From: Bacteroides fragilis
GTDB taxonomy: Bacteria > Bacteroidota > Bacteroidia > Bacteroidales > Bacteroidaceae
Assembly: GCF_019583405.1 (NCBI RefSeq)
Contig: NZ_SZUU01000001.1
Coordinates: 186,001-250,000, forward strand
DNA length: 64,000 nucleotides
Reading direction: 5' to 3'
The notes below the pieces were generated by a model. The model made no database searches. It had not been told where the DNA came from and was given only the letters and a program-made list of their open reading frames with translations. Shown one piece after another: positions 18,279-26,870 of the stretch. The position numbers and the translations under genes were made by a program. Numbering within the stretch: position 1 is the first letter of the stretch; every line of letters starts with the position of its first letter.

Positions 18279-19838
18279 TTAATTTCCTGTCTCTTCGATT
18301 TTCGATGAAATCTTTTCTATGGCTTCACTCAACTCTTTTTCAGGGGGAATTACATTGAAATCTTCCCAGAAGTTTTTGTCGTATGCAAATGGAGTTTCCG
18401 CGAAGATGGTATTTACAGATAACCGTTCGTTGTGGCCGAAACGGCTGACATTGTCCGTTTCTATCTTGCAGGTGGCCATCTCAAACCATGTATGTAGACT
18501 GGTGCTACCAAGCCATTTATTTCTTTGTTTTATCTTAAAATGTAAGTCACCGCGTACGTGGTTGATGTAATATGTATGTTCCCAAAGTTTATAGGATACG
18601 GTATAAACCACTTTTTGGGGAATAATCCGGATATTTCGGCTTCTTTTCTCAACCAGTATGTTGGCTGCTTTATGTATATACCGAGGAATCAACTCAAATC
18701 GTGCCCGTAGCAGGGCATTGTTTTCCGTGTCGATATAGAGCTCACCGCAATAATTGGGAGACTTGATACTTGAGCGTTGTTCGAAATAGATTACGTGGGC
18801 AAGCCGGTTGTCGATTACAGTAAGATCACTGGAAGTGTAAACGTAAACACATTCTTTGGAGTCCGGAAGCAGGAATTCCGGTAAACTTTTGATTAGGTCT
18901 AACTCAATGCAGGCATGAATACCCGATTTCATTTTAGCAATTAAGGTATCCTTTACAGCTTGGTTAGTGATACGGCGCATTTTCAGTAGCTTTACTTGGT
19001 CGGTCTTTTCCGGAGCATCCGACGGAGCCTTATATATTTTGAAGATGCCTTCTGTCAGGCTGACAAACCGGTTCTTTTGTTCGATACCTTCCCTATAGAA
19101 AGAGGTCAGATAGACAGGGACTTTGGAATAATTCTTTTTTCGGAATTGCAGCATCTCTCTCAATAGACGCACCGGATTGACAATGCGTACAATAACCTCT
19201 TGTAGGGGAATTACCTTAGGCTCTAAAGCAAAAGTTCCGTTTCGTCCGGCAAGTAGGGATGCATCTGTGGTTTGCGGTACGTAGCCCAGATGTGAAAAGC
19301 GAATCCGGCCGTTTCGGAGGGAATCGGGCAGATGAAGCCTGAAACTCCCGTTTTGATTGGTGACACTACCGATTGAGGAACCCTCGGCACCTACGGTAGC
19401 ATAGGGGATCGGTTCCCTGGATAGCTGGTCTATTAATGTTCCTTCAAGAGTGAACGAGAGTGTGCTGTCTCTGCATAAACTTTCTTCCTTACTTGTGCTT
19501 AATGCCGTTTCCGGTCGATAAATGATGATGTGTTTGTCTACCGAACGTAGTTTAAGGTTGTCATTACCAATTATACTGTAAATGGCTTGGCGTACGGTCT
19601 GTTTTCCACCTTTCAACTTTACCGTACGTTCATTGTCAACCAGTTTGCTGTCGTAGATGAACAGGTATCCTGTCTCTTCCGTTATTTTAGAAAGTAGTTT
19701 ATAAACGGTCATTTCACTTTTCGGTAACCGGATGATACGATCGAGTATACCGGAGTCATCCGCCTTTACCCGGGCTGCTATGAATAATAGCAGACAGGTG
19801 AACAGGCATTGCAGGCAGAGACTTTTCGAGGCTTTCAT
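18279..19838 (-). CDS. STN-domain plus CarboxypepD_reg-like envelope protein (no TonB barrel)
   Basis: A 519-residue protein with a signal peptide (1-26) and an STN (secretin/TonB short N-terminal) domain at about 40-110 (MTVYKLLSKITEETGYLFIY, TVRQAIYSIIGNDNLKLRS). A CarboxypepD_reg-like domain follows at about 128-210, then a 300-residue uncharacterised region shared with the protein at 21311. STN domains normally sit on FecA/SusC receptors and signal to FecR. Here the domain is on a protein far too short and wrongly built to be a transporter. It is last in the operon after the sigma and FecR genes (24 nt from FecR), so I infer that it is the receptor or sensor of this sigma/anti-sigma pair. 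Confidence 0.85.
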   Translation of the reverse strand: MKASKSLCLQCLFTCLLLFIAARVKADDSGILDRIIRLPKSEMTVYKLLSKITEETGYLFIYDSKLVDNERTVKLKGGKQTVRQAIYSIIGNDNLKLRSVDKHIIIYRPETALSTSKEESLCRDSTLSFTLEGTLIDQLSREPIPYATVGAEGSSIGSVTNQNGSFRLHLPDSLRNGRIRFSHLGYVPQTTDASLLAGRNGTFALEPKVIPLQEVIVRIVNPVRLLREMLQFRKKNYSKVPVYLTSFYREGIEQKNRFVSLTEGIFKIYKAPSDAPEKTDQVKLLKMRRITNQAVKDTLIAKMKSGIHACIELDLIKSLPEFLLPDSKECVYVYTSSDLTVIDNRLAHVIYFEQRSSIKSPNYCGELYIDTENNALLRARFELIPRYIHKAANILVEKRSRNIRIIPQKVVYTVSYKLWEHTYYINHVRGDLHFKIKQRNKWLGSTSLHTWFEMATCKIETDNVSRFGHNERLSVNTIFAETPFAYDKNFWEDFNVIPPEKELSEAIEKISSKIEETGN

Positions 19839-19862
19839 TGTTTGTGGGTTTTGATTCCGGGA

Positions 19863-20711
19863 TTACTCGGAGAGGGTGATTATGTTTTGATTGCGTGTGC
19901 ACTTCAGGTTCAGTGCAAGGCCGATTAGCTCGGCCATTTTCTCAGGAGAATCATCTGAGAAAGAAACCGTCAGTACATGTTTCCCCAGTTCCGGGGAACT
20001 CTGCAGATATATTTCCGTCTGGCGAAGGTTGATGGCATGCAGGATATTGTCCAACTGTTCGTCTTTGAAACGCATGTTTTGCATGTATCGGGCAAACTGT
20101 TCGGAATTCTCGGTCATAGTCAGCTGCCATTCATCATCCAATAAAGTAGCGGTTTCCCCGGCTTTGACATGTATTTCCTGGCCATTGTGCTTTTGAGTAA
20201 CTTTTACCTCACCTCTCTGAACTGCTAATTCGAATGGAGAGTTGCTACTGTTTTTCACATGAAAGGCGGTACCTATCACTTCGATCTGTACTTTCTCGGT
20301 TTCGATGAAGAAAGGACGTGCACGATTGCCCGCTATGTCAAAAAGGGCGTTTCCTTTCAAACTCACTTCTCTTCTTTTTTTAGAAAAATGTTTGGGGTAT
20401 TCCAGTGAAGTCTGCTCTGACAGATAGACAACGGAACCATCCTCAAGCGTGGTGACCAGTATGCTCTCTTCTTTGTTTGCTTTGACCAATAGTTCACCGC
20501 CGGAAAGCTGGTGGTCGGTCCGTAACACCGTAGGCAGGTAAACACATAGGCTTATAATAGCTGCAATGGCTGCTATGCCGATCCATGCGGTCGGACGTAT
20601 GGCAAAACGACGTTCTGTCACCGTTGGTAACAGTCCGTCTGTCTCCAGGCGATTGTGTAATTTATTCCACGCCTGATCGGTTTGGGTCTTGTTTTTTTCG
20701 ATTCGATTCAT
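19863..20711 (-). CDS. FecR-family anti-sigma factor
   Basis: A 282-residue protein. Residues 1-45 form a cytoplasmic N-terminal segment (TDQAWNKLHNRLETDGL). A membrane span follows at about 49-69, then the periplasmic FecR domain (EESILVTTLEDGSVVYLSEQTSLEYPKHF; FFIETEKVQIEVIGTAFHVKN) and a C-terminal DUF4974-like STN fold (LDNILHAINLRQTEIYL). It overlaps the sigma gene by 4 nt. Family role: it holds the ECF sigma at the membrane until an STN-bearing partner signals. Confidence 0.92.
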   Translation of the reverse strand: MNRIEKNKTQTDQAWNKLHNRLETDGLLPTVTERRFAIRPTAWIGIAAIAAIISLCVYLPTVLRTDHQLSGGELLVKANKEESILVTTLEDGSVVYLSEQTSLEYPKHFSKKRREVSLKGNALFDIAGNRARPFFIETEKVQIEVIGTAFHVKNSSNSPFELAVQRGEVKVTQKHNGQEIHVKAGETATLLDDEWQLTMTENSEQFARYMQNMRFKDEQLDNILHAINLRQTEIYLQSSPELGKHVLTVSFSDDSPEKMAELIGLALNLKCTRNQNIITLSE

Positions 20712-21292
20712 GATATCTGGATATAATTCTCAATTTCTTTTCGTAAAGTCCGGAGTGCCCGGGTCATTTCTTTCTCTACTGTTTTTACCGATAGTGAGAG
20801 GAGAGAGGCTATTTCCGAATACTTTTTTCCTTCTGTGTGGTGTAGTCGGAAGATATGCAAACGGCGTTCCGGTAGTTTCTCAAGGGTTCGGTTTATAATT
20901 TGTTGCAGTTCTTTGTACTCAATCTGCTCTTGCGGATCGGGTGAAGCTATATTTACCGGAACGGATAAAATCGCATCCTGATAGCGCTTTTTGACATCCT
21001 GATGTTCACAATACTGGATAGAGCGGTTACGTATAGACCGATAGAGATAGTTCTTGACAGAATGAAAAATCTCAAGTTTTTCCCGATCTTTCCAGAATAC
21101 ATAGAACAATTCTTCGACGATTTCTTCGGCTACGTCCGGTTCACCCGTTATGCTGGCGGCGTATAGGCGAAGCGGAGTATAATATTGGCGGAATAATGTT
21201 TCAAACGCCTTTATATTGCCTTCTTTTATTTGAGTAAGTATAAATACGTCGTTCAGCATATTGGGGATATATCGGGAGTTAGAGTTCGTCAA
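20708..21292 (-). CDS. FecI-like ECF sigma factor (Bacteroidetes type)
   Basis: A 194-residue sigma-70 family protein. Region 2 (about 25-95) has FETLFRQYYTPLRLYAASITG and VKNYLYRSIRNRSIQY. Region 4 (about 130-185) has LPERRLHIFRLHHTEGKKYSEIASLLSLSVKTVEKEMTRAL. A second Met at residue 12 is an alternative start. It is the middle gene of a four-gene leftward operon, 18 nt after the 21311 gene and overlapping fecR. It probably autoregulates the operon. Confidence 0.92.
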   Translation of the reverse strand: MTNSNSRYIPNMLNDVFILTQIKEGNIKAFETLFRQYYTPLRLYAASITGEPDVAEEIVEELFYVFWKDREKLEIFHSVKNYLYRSIRNRSIQYCEHQDVKKRYQDAILSVPVNIASPDPQEQIEYKELQQIINRTLEKLPERRLHIFRLHHTEGKKYSEIASLLSLSVKTVEKEMTRALRTLRKEIENYIQIS

Positions 21293-21310
21293 AGATACTA
21301 TAAAAAGTGA

Positions 21311-22573
21311 TTACTGCTTCTGCTGCTTTTTTAATTTGTTTACTGCATGCTCCAATGACTCTGTAGGCTCTATGATATTATAGCCTCCCCAAAAGTTGTC
21401 ACTGGTAAAGTTATCCACTTTGTCTGAGAATACATGATTTTGTTTGAATGCTGCTTTATATGGAATAGCTGTAATATTGTTTTCTTTCCTGTCCGTAACC
21501 ACCATTTCCGATAAGATGGTATAGTTGGTAGAAAACAGTTTACGCTTCCAGTCACACTTAAAGCGGATATTGTTCCGGATATAACTTAGGTAAGTGATCC
21601 CTCCCAGGTTTTTGTATGATATCAGGTATGATACTTCTACGGGTTTGAAACGCAGTCCAAAAGGTTTTTTTCTTAAGATAGCTTGAGTGGCTTTATTCTT
21701 ATCATCCATACTGAGGTTAAACTCAGCGCGTGTGAATGACAGTCGCTCTTTATCGATGTAGAGTGTACCATAGCATAAGGGATAGGATAATTTTACTCTT
21801 GGACGGAAGCTGATGACATACTGGGATCGGTCGTCAATGCAGGTCGGGTCTTCCATTCGAAATTCGTAGAACAATAGGTCTTCTTTGGCCAACAGGCAGT
21901 CCGGGTTCTTTACTATATCCATATAAATGGCCATATTGGGGCCTCCGAGTAATTTTACAGCCAGTGTGTCACTCTGTTTTTGGCTCAACAGTCTGCGTCC
22001 TCTGTAAATCTGAACCCGATCGTGTTCGGCAGTTTCATTGTAGGGCGTTTTATAAATATCGATTACAGCCTCTGAAATATTGATATAGCGACGCCCTTTT
22101 TGAGCCAATTCTCTGTAGAATCCTGTGAGCATGTTGCTTTGGGGACTATAATTGGCCGGGATCTTGCGAAGTGCTTCTTCCACAATGCTGCGTGGATCTC
22201 TGGCTCTTACCAGGATTTCACTAAGCAGGTTGGCATAAGGAGTGAGCCAGACAATCCGTTCTGTGGGATTTTCTTCTTTTAAAGGGATACGGGAATTGAG
22301 ATAACCTACATGTGAGGCTTCAATGTCTTTGGCCTGAACCGACTCGGGAATCTTTAGAGTAAACTCACCGTCTGCGTTGGTGACGGTACCGACACTGCTT
22401 CCTGGTATCGATACATTGACATACTCCAGTTTCTTTTTGTTGAGTTTGTCTTTGACTACTCCACTGATAGTGGTGTATCTTTCCGCATTGTCCTGTGCAG
22501 CCAGCGGCATGATGCCCGACAGAATCAAAACTGCCAGTATACATCCGATTGATCTTATCCATTGCGTTTTCAT
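21311..22573 (-). CDS. CarboxypepD_reg-like envelope protein, paralogue of the STN protein
   Basis: A 420-residue protein with a signal peptide (1-26), a CarboxypepD_reg-like domain (about 33-115; TISGVVKDKLNKKKLEYVNVSI) and a uncharacterised C-terminal region. The C-terminal region parallels that of the protein at 18279: both have a TSFYRE/LTGFYRE motif, an IDIYK/FKIYK motif and end with DNFWGGYNIIEPTESLEHAV or the like. It lacks the STN domain. It is first in the operon with sigma and fecR. The two paralogues at either end suggest that one senses (STN) and the other is the regulated output, but that is inference. Confidence 0.8.
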   Translation of the reverse strand: MKTQWIRSIGCILAVLILSGIMPLAAQDNAERYTTISGVVKDKLNKKKLEYVNVSIPGSSVGTVTNADGEFTLKIPESVQAKDIEASHVGYLNSRIPLKEENPTERIVWLTPYANLLSEILVRARDPRSIVEEALRKIPANYSPQSNMLTGFYRELAQKGRRYINISEAVIDIYKTPYNETAEHDRVQIYRGRRLLSQKQSDTLAVKLLGGPNMAIYMDIVKNPDCLLAKEDLLFYEFRMEDPTCIDDRSQYVISFRPRVKLSYPLCYGTLYIDKERLSFTRAEFNLSMDDKNKATQAILRKKPFGLRFKPVEVSYLISYKNLGGITYLSYIRNNIRFKCDWKRKLFSTNYTILSEMVVTDRKENNITAIPYKAAFKQNHVFSDKVDNFTSDNFWGGYNIIEPTESLEHAVNKLKKQQKQ

Positions 22574-22713
22574 CTTTTTCAGAGTTTAAAGGGTGAATAA
22601 TAGTTTGCTTTCTGTATATAAGATCGTTCAAACGGAGAATACCCTATGAATTTCTGAAGAAAAATGAGAAAAAACTCAATGAAGAGTGTTTTTCGGGGGA
22701 TAATCTAATCGTT

Positions 22714-23256
22714 TTACTTCAAAATCTCATTCAAATCCTTGGTGAGACATCCCCATTTGAATTCATGGTTAGGTGTCAGATAAGGATACTTGGCATAAGA
22801 ATTGCAGGTGACAACTTTAAATCCCACTATTTGCTCTCCTCTGATCCAACCATAAAAGCCAACTTCTTTTCTGTTGAAGTCTACCCAACCTACAACGACG
22901 TAATCTTTTGTTTCGGGATGCTGCTCTTGTGGATAACCATAGGTCCAATTGTCGGTTGGAGGGTTGGCAGTTGTTTTCTTTGCTACTTTGATATCAATTT
23001 TGGCACCGTTTACTTTTACATCAAATTCATCGGAGTGATGGGATTGGAAATCTGTCTGGTCCAATTCGAATGGGATTCCCAGATTTTTCAGATGTTTTTG
23101 GAAAGCCAACTCTCCGATACAGCCTAACAGGGCTTTGTCCAGTCTCTCTTTTTCGGATAACCCGAAACGTGAATAAAGTCCGTTTTGTATCATGCTTTCC
23201 GCTTTGACTTTTGCCATGGCTACTGTTTGATCAAAATTTAAATCCTGTACGATCAT
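22714..23256 (-). CDS. Orphan PD-(D/E)XK-nuclease-like protein
   Basis: A 180-residue soluble protein that I do not recognise as a named family. It has a helix with GCIGELAFQKHLKNLG (residues about 50-65), then DEFDVKVNGAKIDIKVAKK (about 76-95). The glutamate followed by D-x(n)-DIK matches the core of the PD-(D/E)XK fold used by restriction endonucleases and some phage nucleases. The last part is Trp/Tyr rich. No methyltransferase or specificity gene is nearby, so it is not a classical restriction unit. It stands alone between the sigma operon and the flavodoxin gene. Confidence 0.6.
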   Translation of the reverse strand: MIVQDLNFDQTVAMAKVKAESMIQNGLYSRFGLSEKERLDKALLGCIGELAFQKHLKNLGIPFELDQTDFQSHHSDEFDVKVNGAKIDIKVAKKTTANPPTDNWTYGYPQEQHPETKDYVVVGWVDFNRKEVGFYGWIRGEQIVGFKVVTCNSYAKYPYLTPNHEFKWGCLTKDLNEILK

Positions 23257-23320
23257 AGTAATAAGGTGTTTTATTTTTTAATAAATCAGCAGGAAGGATA
23301 CCGGTTCGAAAAATAGATTC

Positions 23321-23968
23321 TCAAGAGGCTTTGAAGTATTGCGCTATCAAACAACTCCCTGCAAACAAAGATACGCAAAAATTCTGAAATGCAAAATAGG
23401 AAGAGTGGTTTATACTGATCCATTCGCGGATATCCTTTTCGTTCATTCCATTCAGCAGTTTTCCCTCTTTCCAGATCAGGTCGGGATAACTTTTCTTCAG
23501 AGTTGCCATACTGTTAGTGATGCTACTGCTTCCCGATGTGGCGAACAAGATGATTGTCTTGTTTTTCAAATGATAGCTTTCGATGAATGTATTGATAATA
23601 CGTGGAGCAAGATTCCACCAGATAGGATAGCCGAGGAAAATCACGTCATAATCGGCGATATCTTTGGAAGATTTCCGGATGGCCGGACGTGATTTCGGAT
23701 CATTCATTTCCAACGAACTGCGCGATTGTTTGTTATTCCAATTGAGGTCAGTATTTGTATAGGGTTGGGTTGGAGTAATTTCATAAAGTTCTCCACCTGT
23801 AACCTTAGACAATTTTTCAGCAGCACTTGCTGTAGTTCCTGTCGCCGAGAAGTAGGCTATAAGCACTTTGTTATTGGGCTGCTTTCTGTTTGCGCCTTGT
23901 TTTTGTTGGGCACATGATGCAGTGGCTATGCCCATTATTGCCAGAAATACGAATATAATTTTGTACAT
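23321..23968 (-). CDS. Exported flavodoxin-like protein
   Basis: A 215-residue product from the ATG at 23968, chosen because it begins a signal peptide (MYKIIFVFLAIMGIATASC, likely lipoprotein Cys). The frame is open upstream, but there it overlaps the preceding gene. FMN phosphate-binding loop YFSATGTTASAAEKL and the flavodoxin_4 pattern YDVIFLGYPIWWNLAPRIINTF are present. The C-terminus runs about 25 residues past the usual end and is hydrophobic (SYFAFQNFCVSLFAGSC), possibly from a small frame change. It follows the CMD/cupin gene by 13 nt and probably works with it in redox or toxic-aldehyde stress. Confidence 0.85.
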   Translation of the reverse strand: MYKIIFVFLAIMGIATASCAQQKQGANRKQPNNKVLIAYFSATGTTASAAEKLSKVTGGELYEITPTQPYTNTDLNWNNKQSRSSLEMNDPKSRPAIRKSSKDIADYDVIFLGYPIWWNLAPRIINTFIESYHLKNKTIILFATSGSSSITNSMATLKKSYPDLIWKEGKLLNGMNEKDIREWISINHSSYFAFQNFCVSLFAGSCLIAQYFKAS

Positions 23969-23981
23969 AACTGATCTGTCA

Positions 23982-24800
23982 TTATTGGGGGAGTTTATTG
24001 TATTCTTTATTAGGCACAGGTTCCAGCCATTCGTTAGAGGAGTCTTCCCCGGGAATTTCGAATGCAAGGTGCGCGAACCAACTTTCGGCTGTTGCACCGT
24101 GCCAGTGTTTCACGTTGGCAGGGATATGTATGACTGTACCGGGAAGAATTTCTACCGCCGGTTTACCCTCTTCCTGATACCAGCCGCGGCCTGCTATACC
24201 GATCAGCATCTGTCCGCCACCTTTCTTCGCATGATGAACGTGCCAATTATTTCGGCAACCGGGTTCGAATGTGACATTGGAGATATTAACCTGTTCACGC
24301 GATATGGGTGCAAGGTAGCTATTACCGGTGAAATACTGCGCATAGGCTGTGTTAGGTTCTCCTATCGGGAATATCATTTCACGCTGGAAAGCGGCCTTTG
24401 CATCTACACCGGTTGTATCTTTTGCCCATACCTCCTTAGCAAGCCGAAAAGCGGCCCATGCTTTCGGCCATCCTGCATAAAAGCCTATATGTGTGATGAT
24501 TTCGGATATCTCCGTGCGACTGATACCGTTATTCTTGGCCGACTGGAGATGGAACGTCAGTGAGTTATCCGTTATACCTTGGCTAATGAGTGAAGTGATC
24601 GTAACCAAACTACGGTCACGCAGACTGAGTTTGTCAGTGCGGCTCCAGATTTCGCCGAAAAGGACATCGTCGTTGAGTTCCGCAAATTTAGGGGCAAAGT
24701 CACCAAGTTGATCGCGCCCGGCTGTCTGTTTGATTTTTTCTTGTGCCATACTTGTTATTGTCAAAAAGTTGAATAATAAAAATAAAAAAACTTTGTTCAT
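23982..24800 (-). CDS. Carboxymuconolactone decarboxylase-like plus cupin fusion, exported
   Basis: A 272-residue protein with a signal peptide (1-19, SMAQ). A CMD-like (AhpD-type) helical domain covers about 30-125 (LSLRDRSLVTITSLISQG, ISEIITHIGFYAGWPKAW) but lacks the redox CxxC. A cupin_2 domain covers about 160-250 with metal ligands in WHVHH and the later HWH. The fusion is common beside flavodoxin and aldo-keto genes. The biochemical reaction is not established. Confidence 0.85.
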   Translation of the reverse strand: MNKVFLFLLFNFLTITSMAQEKIKQTAGRDQLGDFAPKFAELNDDVLFGEIWSRTDKLSLRDRSLVTITSLISQGITDNSLTFHLQSAKNNGISRTEISEIITHIGFYAGWPKAWAAFRLAKEVWAKDTTGVDAKAAFQREMIFPIGEPNTAYAQYFTGNSYLAPISREQVNISNVTFEPGCRNNWHVHHAKKGGGQMLIGIAGRGWYQEEGKPAVEILPGTVIHIPANVKHWHGATAESWFAHLAFEIPGEDSSNEWLEPVPNKEYNKLPQ

Positions 24801-24830
24801 AATGATATATGTTATAATGAAGTAATTGTT

Positions 24831-25394
24831 TTATCGGATTGTTTTGATAAACTTTGCCGGCACTCCACCGACGACGGCATCAGACGGGACATCTTTGGTT
24901 ACTACTGCTCCCGCTGCGACAATGGCATTGTCTCCGATGCTTACTCCTTGAAGAATGGTTGCATTGGAGCCTACCCACACGTTCTTGCCGAGTACGATTG
25001 GGGCGGGTTGGGTGGACTTGCGCTCTTCGGGTAGCAGTCCGTGGTTGAGTGTGGCGAAAACCACATTATGCCCGATCTGACAACCGTCACCGATTGTAAT
25101 CCCACCATGATCTTGAAAATGGCAGCAGGCATTGATAAACACATTTTCGCCAATAGTAATGTTCTTACCGAAATCCGTGTAAAACGGAGGAAATACACGA
25201 AATGAAGAGGGAACACGATAACCGAACAGTTCAGAAAGCAGTTCTCGTACCTCGTTGGGCGTATGATATGCCGTGTTGAGTTGAAATGTGACACGTCTTG
25301 CTTCGTTACTCATGACATCCATGAATTGATGGATTCCTTCTGTATCAAGGAGTTTCCTTGTTTTTACATGCTCTTTAAATTCTCTGATCGTCAT
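24831..25394 (-). CDS. Maltose/galactoside O-acetyltransferase-like sugar acetyltransferase
   Basis: A 187-residue left-handed beta-helix acetyltransferase. An N-terminal helical cap (1-60) is followed by hexapeptide repeats ([49 protein letters not shown]). The catalytic His is in [12 protein letters not shown], and the usual tail [14 protein letters not shown] is present. It uses acetyl-CoA to O-acetylate a sugar. It starts 30 nt upstream of the CMD/cupin gene on the same strand and may lead a three-gene operon. A TACTTTTG -7 box lies at 25439-25432. Confidence 0.92.
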   Translation of the reverse strand: MTIREFKEHVKTRKLLDTEGIHQFMDVMSNEARRVTFQLNTAYHTPNEVRELLSELFGYRVPSSFRVFPPFYTDFGKNITIGENVFINACCHFQDHGGITIGDGCQIGHNVVFATLNHGLLPEERKSTQPAPIVLGKNVWVGSNATILQGVSIGDNAIVAAGAVVTKDVPSDAVVGGVPAKFIKTIR

Positions 25395-25431
25395 ATTTCT
25401 TTCTTTTCTATTTTTACGTTGATACTATATG

Positions 25432-25439
25432 CAAAAGTA
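25432..25439 (-). promoter_or_regulatory. -7 box upstream of the acetyltransferase operon
   Basis: TACTTTTG on the minus strand, 38 nt upstream of the ATG at 25394. Confidence 0.45.
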
Positions 25440-25559
25440 CCGGGTATCAGAGAAAGTGCTGTATCCGAATTACAGATTCTCATACCATTTTTCCGTTTTA
25501 ACTCACTTCACCATTATCTTTTTTATATCGTAATTGTGGTATGAAAGCTAAGTATTCAC

Positions 25560-25567
25560 TACATTTG
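25560..25567 (+). promoter_or_regulatory. -7 box for the S41 peptidase-like gene
   Basis: TACATTTG, 25 nt upstream of the ATG at 25593. The -33 match is weak (ATTG, 23 nt upstream). Confidence 0.45.
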
Positions 25568-25592
25568 CGCAGATTAAGATTGCCTATAAATT

Positions 25593-26870
25593 ATGAAAAG
25601 AGGAAAACGATTGATACTTCCCTTACTGGGAACTCTTATACTGACAAGTCTTTTTTCCTGTGGTGTAGACCGCTGGCCGGAATATTATCCAGAGACGGGA
25701 CGCGATATTTGGATAGACAGTGTGATGCGTCAGGAGTATCTGTGGTATAGAGATATGCCATCACCTGCTGCTCCGGACTATTTCCAGAAACCGGAAGCGT
25801 TTCTGAAGAAAGCTGTCGCTTCCATGGATAAAGGCTTCAGCAAGATCGACTCTTTGCTTGACGAGCCTATCCCAAGCTATGGTTTCAACTATAGCCTATA
25901 TAAAGTGCTTGATAACGATACGGCTTATAATGCTCTGATTTCTTATGTTGTTCCAGGTTCGCCGGCCGAAGAAGCCGGATTGAAGCGTGGGCATTGGATT
26001 ATGATGTTAGATGGAGATTATATCACAAAAAAGGTAGAGCCGGAATTGCAACAAGGAGGTGTCCGGACACTTCAAATAGGTGCATATAAAGAGGTAGTTG
26101 GGGAAGATGGCAAAACAACAGGTAGTGTCGTATCGATAGGAGACACAACGATACCTGCTTCACGTTCTTTGATCGATAAACCTGTCCATTATTTCAATGT
26201 TATTCCTTGGGATGGAAAAACGGTTGGGTATCTGATGTACAATAAGTTTAAAGCAGGACCGACAGCGGATAGTCAAGCCTATAACGACGATTTACGGAAA
26301 GTTTTCCGGGAATTCCAGACAGATGGTGTAAATGAGTTTGTGTTAGATCTTCGATATAACACCGGCGGCAGTTTAGATTGTGTACAGTTGCTCTGTACAA
26401 TGCTCGCACCGGCTGATAAAATGAATCAATTGCTTGCTTTATTGAGGTATAGTGATAAACGTGTAGAATCGAATCAGGATCTGACGTTTAACCCGGCACT
26501 TATCCAGTCGGGTGCGAATCTCAATTTGTCCACTGTTTATGTATTGACTACCAACGCTACGAGAGGAGCTGCGGAAATGGTTATCAATTGCCTTAACCCT
26601 TATATGAAAGTGATATTGATAGGAACTCAAACTGCGGGAGAATATGTTGCTACAGAGCCGTTTGTTCATCCGACGGACCGGTTCATCCTGAATCTGGTTG
26701 TATGTAATGTATTCAACGTACAAGAAAAATCAGATTATGCCAACGGGTTCAAACCTGCATACGAATATAACGAGGATTCTTATTTAAGCACTTATCTGCC
26801 TTTTGGCAATACGAATGAGACATTGCTGAATGTAGCATTGAAAACAATGAGTGGAGTAACTGAAAAGTAA
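25593..26870 (+). CDS. S41-family (CtpA-like) lipoprotein with substituted catalytic dyad
   Basis: A 425-residue protein with lipobox LFSC (about residue 23), an N-terminal helical region, a PDZ domain (about 105-160; VVPGSPAEEAGLKRGHWIMMLDG) and the S41 core (GYLMYNKF, VLDLRYNTGGSLDCVQLL, TNATRGAAEMVIN, IGTQTAGEYVATEPF). In active S41 enzymes the serine lies at the third position of TASASE and the lysine 25 residues later in TxGK. Here these positions are Gly and Glu. The fold is kept but catalysis is doubtful, so it may be a scaffold or binding protein. It is transcribed alone. Confidence 0.85.
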   Translation: MKRGKRLILPLLGTLILTSLFSCGVDRWPEYYPETGRDIWIDSVMRQEYLWYRDMPSPAAPDYFQKPEAFLKKAVASMDKGFSKIDSLLDEPIPSYGFNYSLYKVLDNDTAYNALISYVVPGSPAEEAGLKRGHWIMMLDGDYITKKVEPELQQGGVRTLQIGAYKEVVGEDGKTTGSVVSIGDTTIPASRSLIDKPVHYFNVIPWDGKTVGYLMYNKFKAGPTADSQAYNDDLRKVFREFQTDGVNEFVLDLRYNTGGSLDCVQLLCTMLAPADKMNQLLALLRYSDKRVESNQDLTFNPALIQSGANLNLSTVYVLTTNATRGAAEMVINCLNPYMKVILIGTQTAGEYVATEPFVHPTDRFILNLVVCNVFNVQEKSDYANGFKPAYEYNEDSYLSTYLPFGNTNETLLNVALKTMSGVTEK

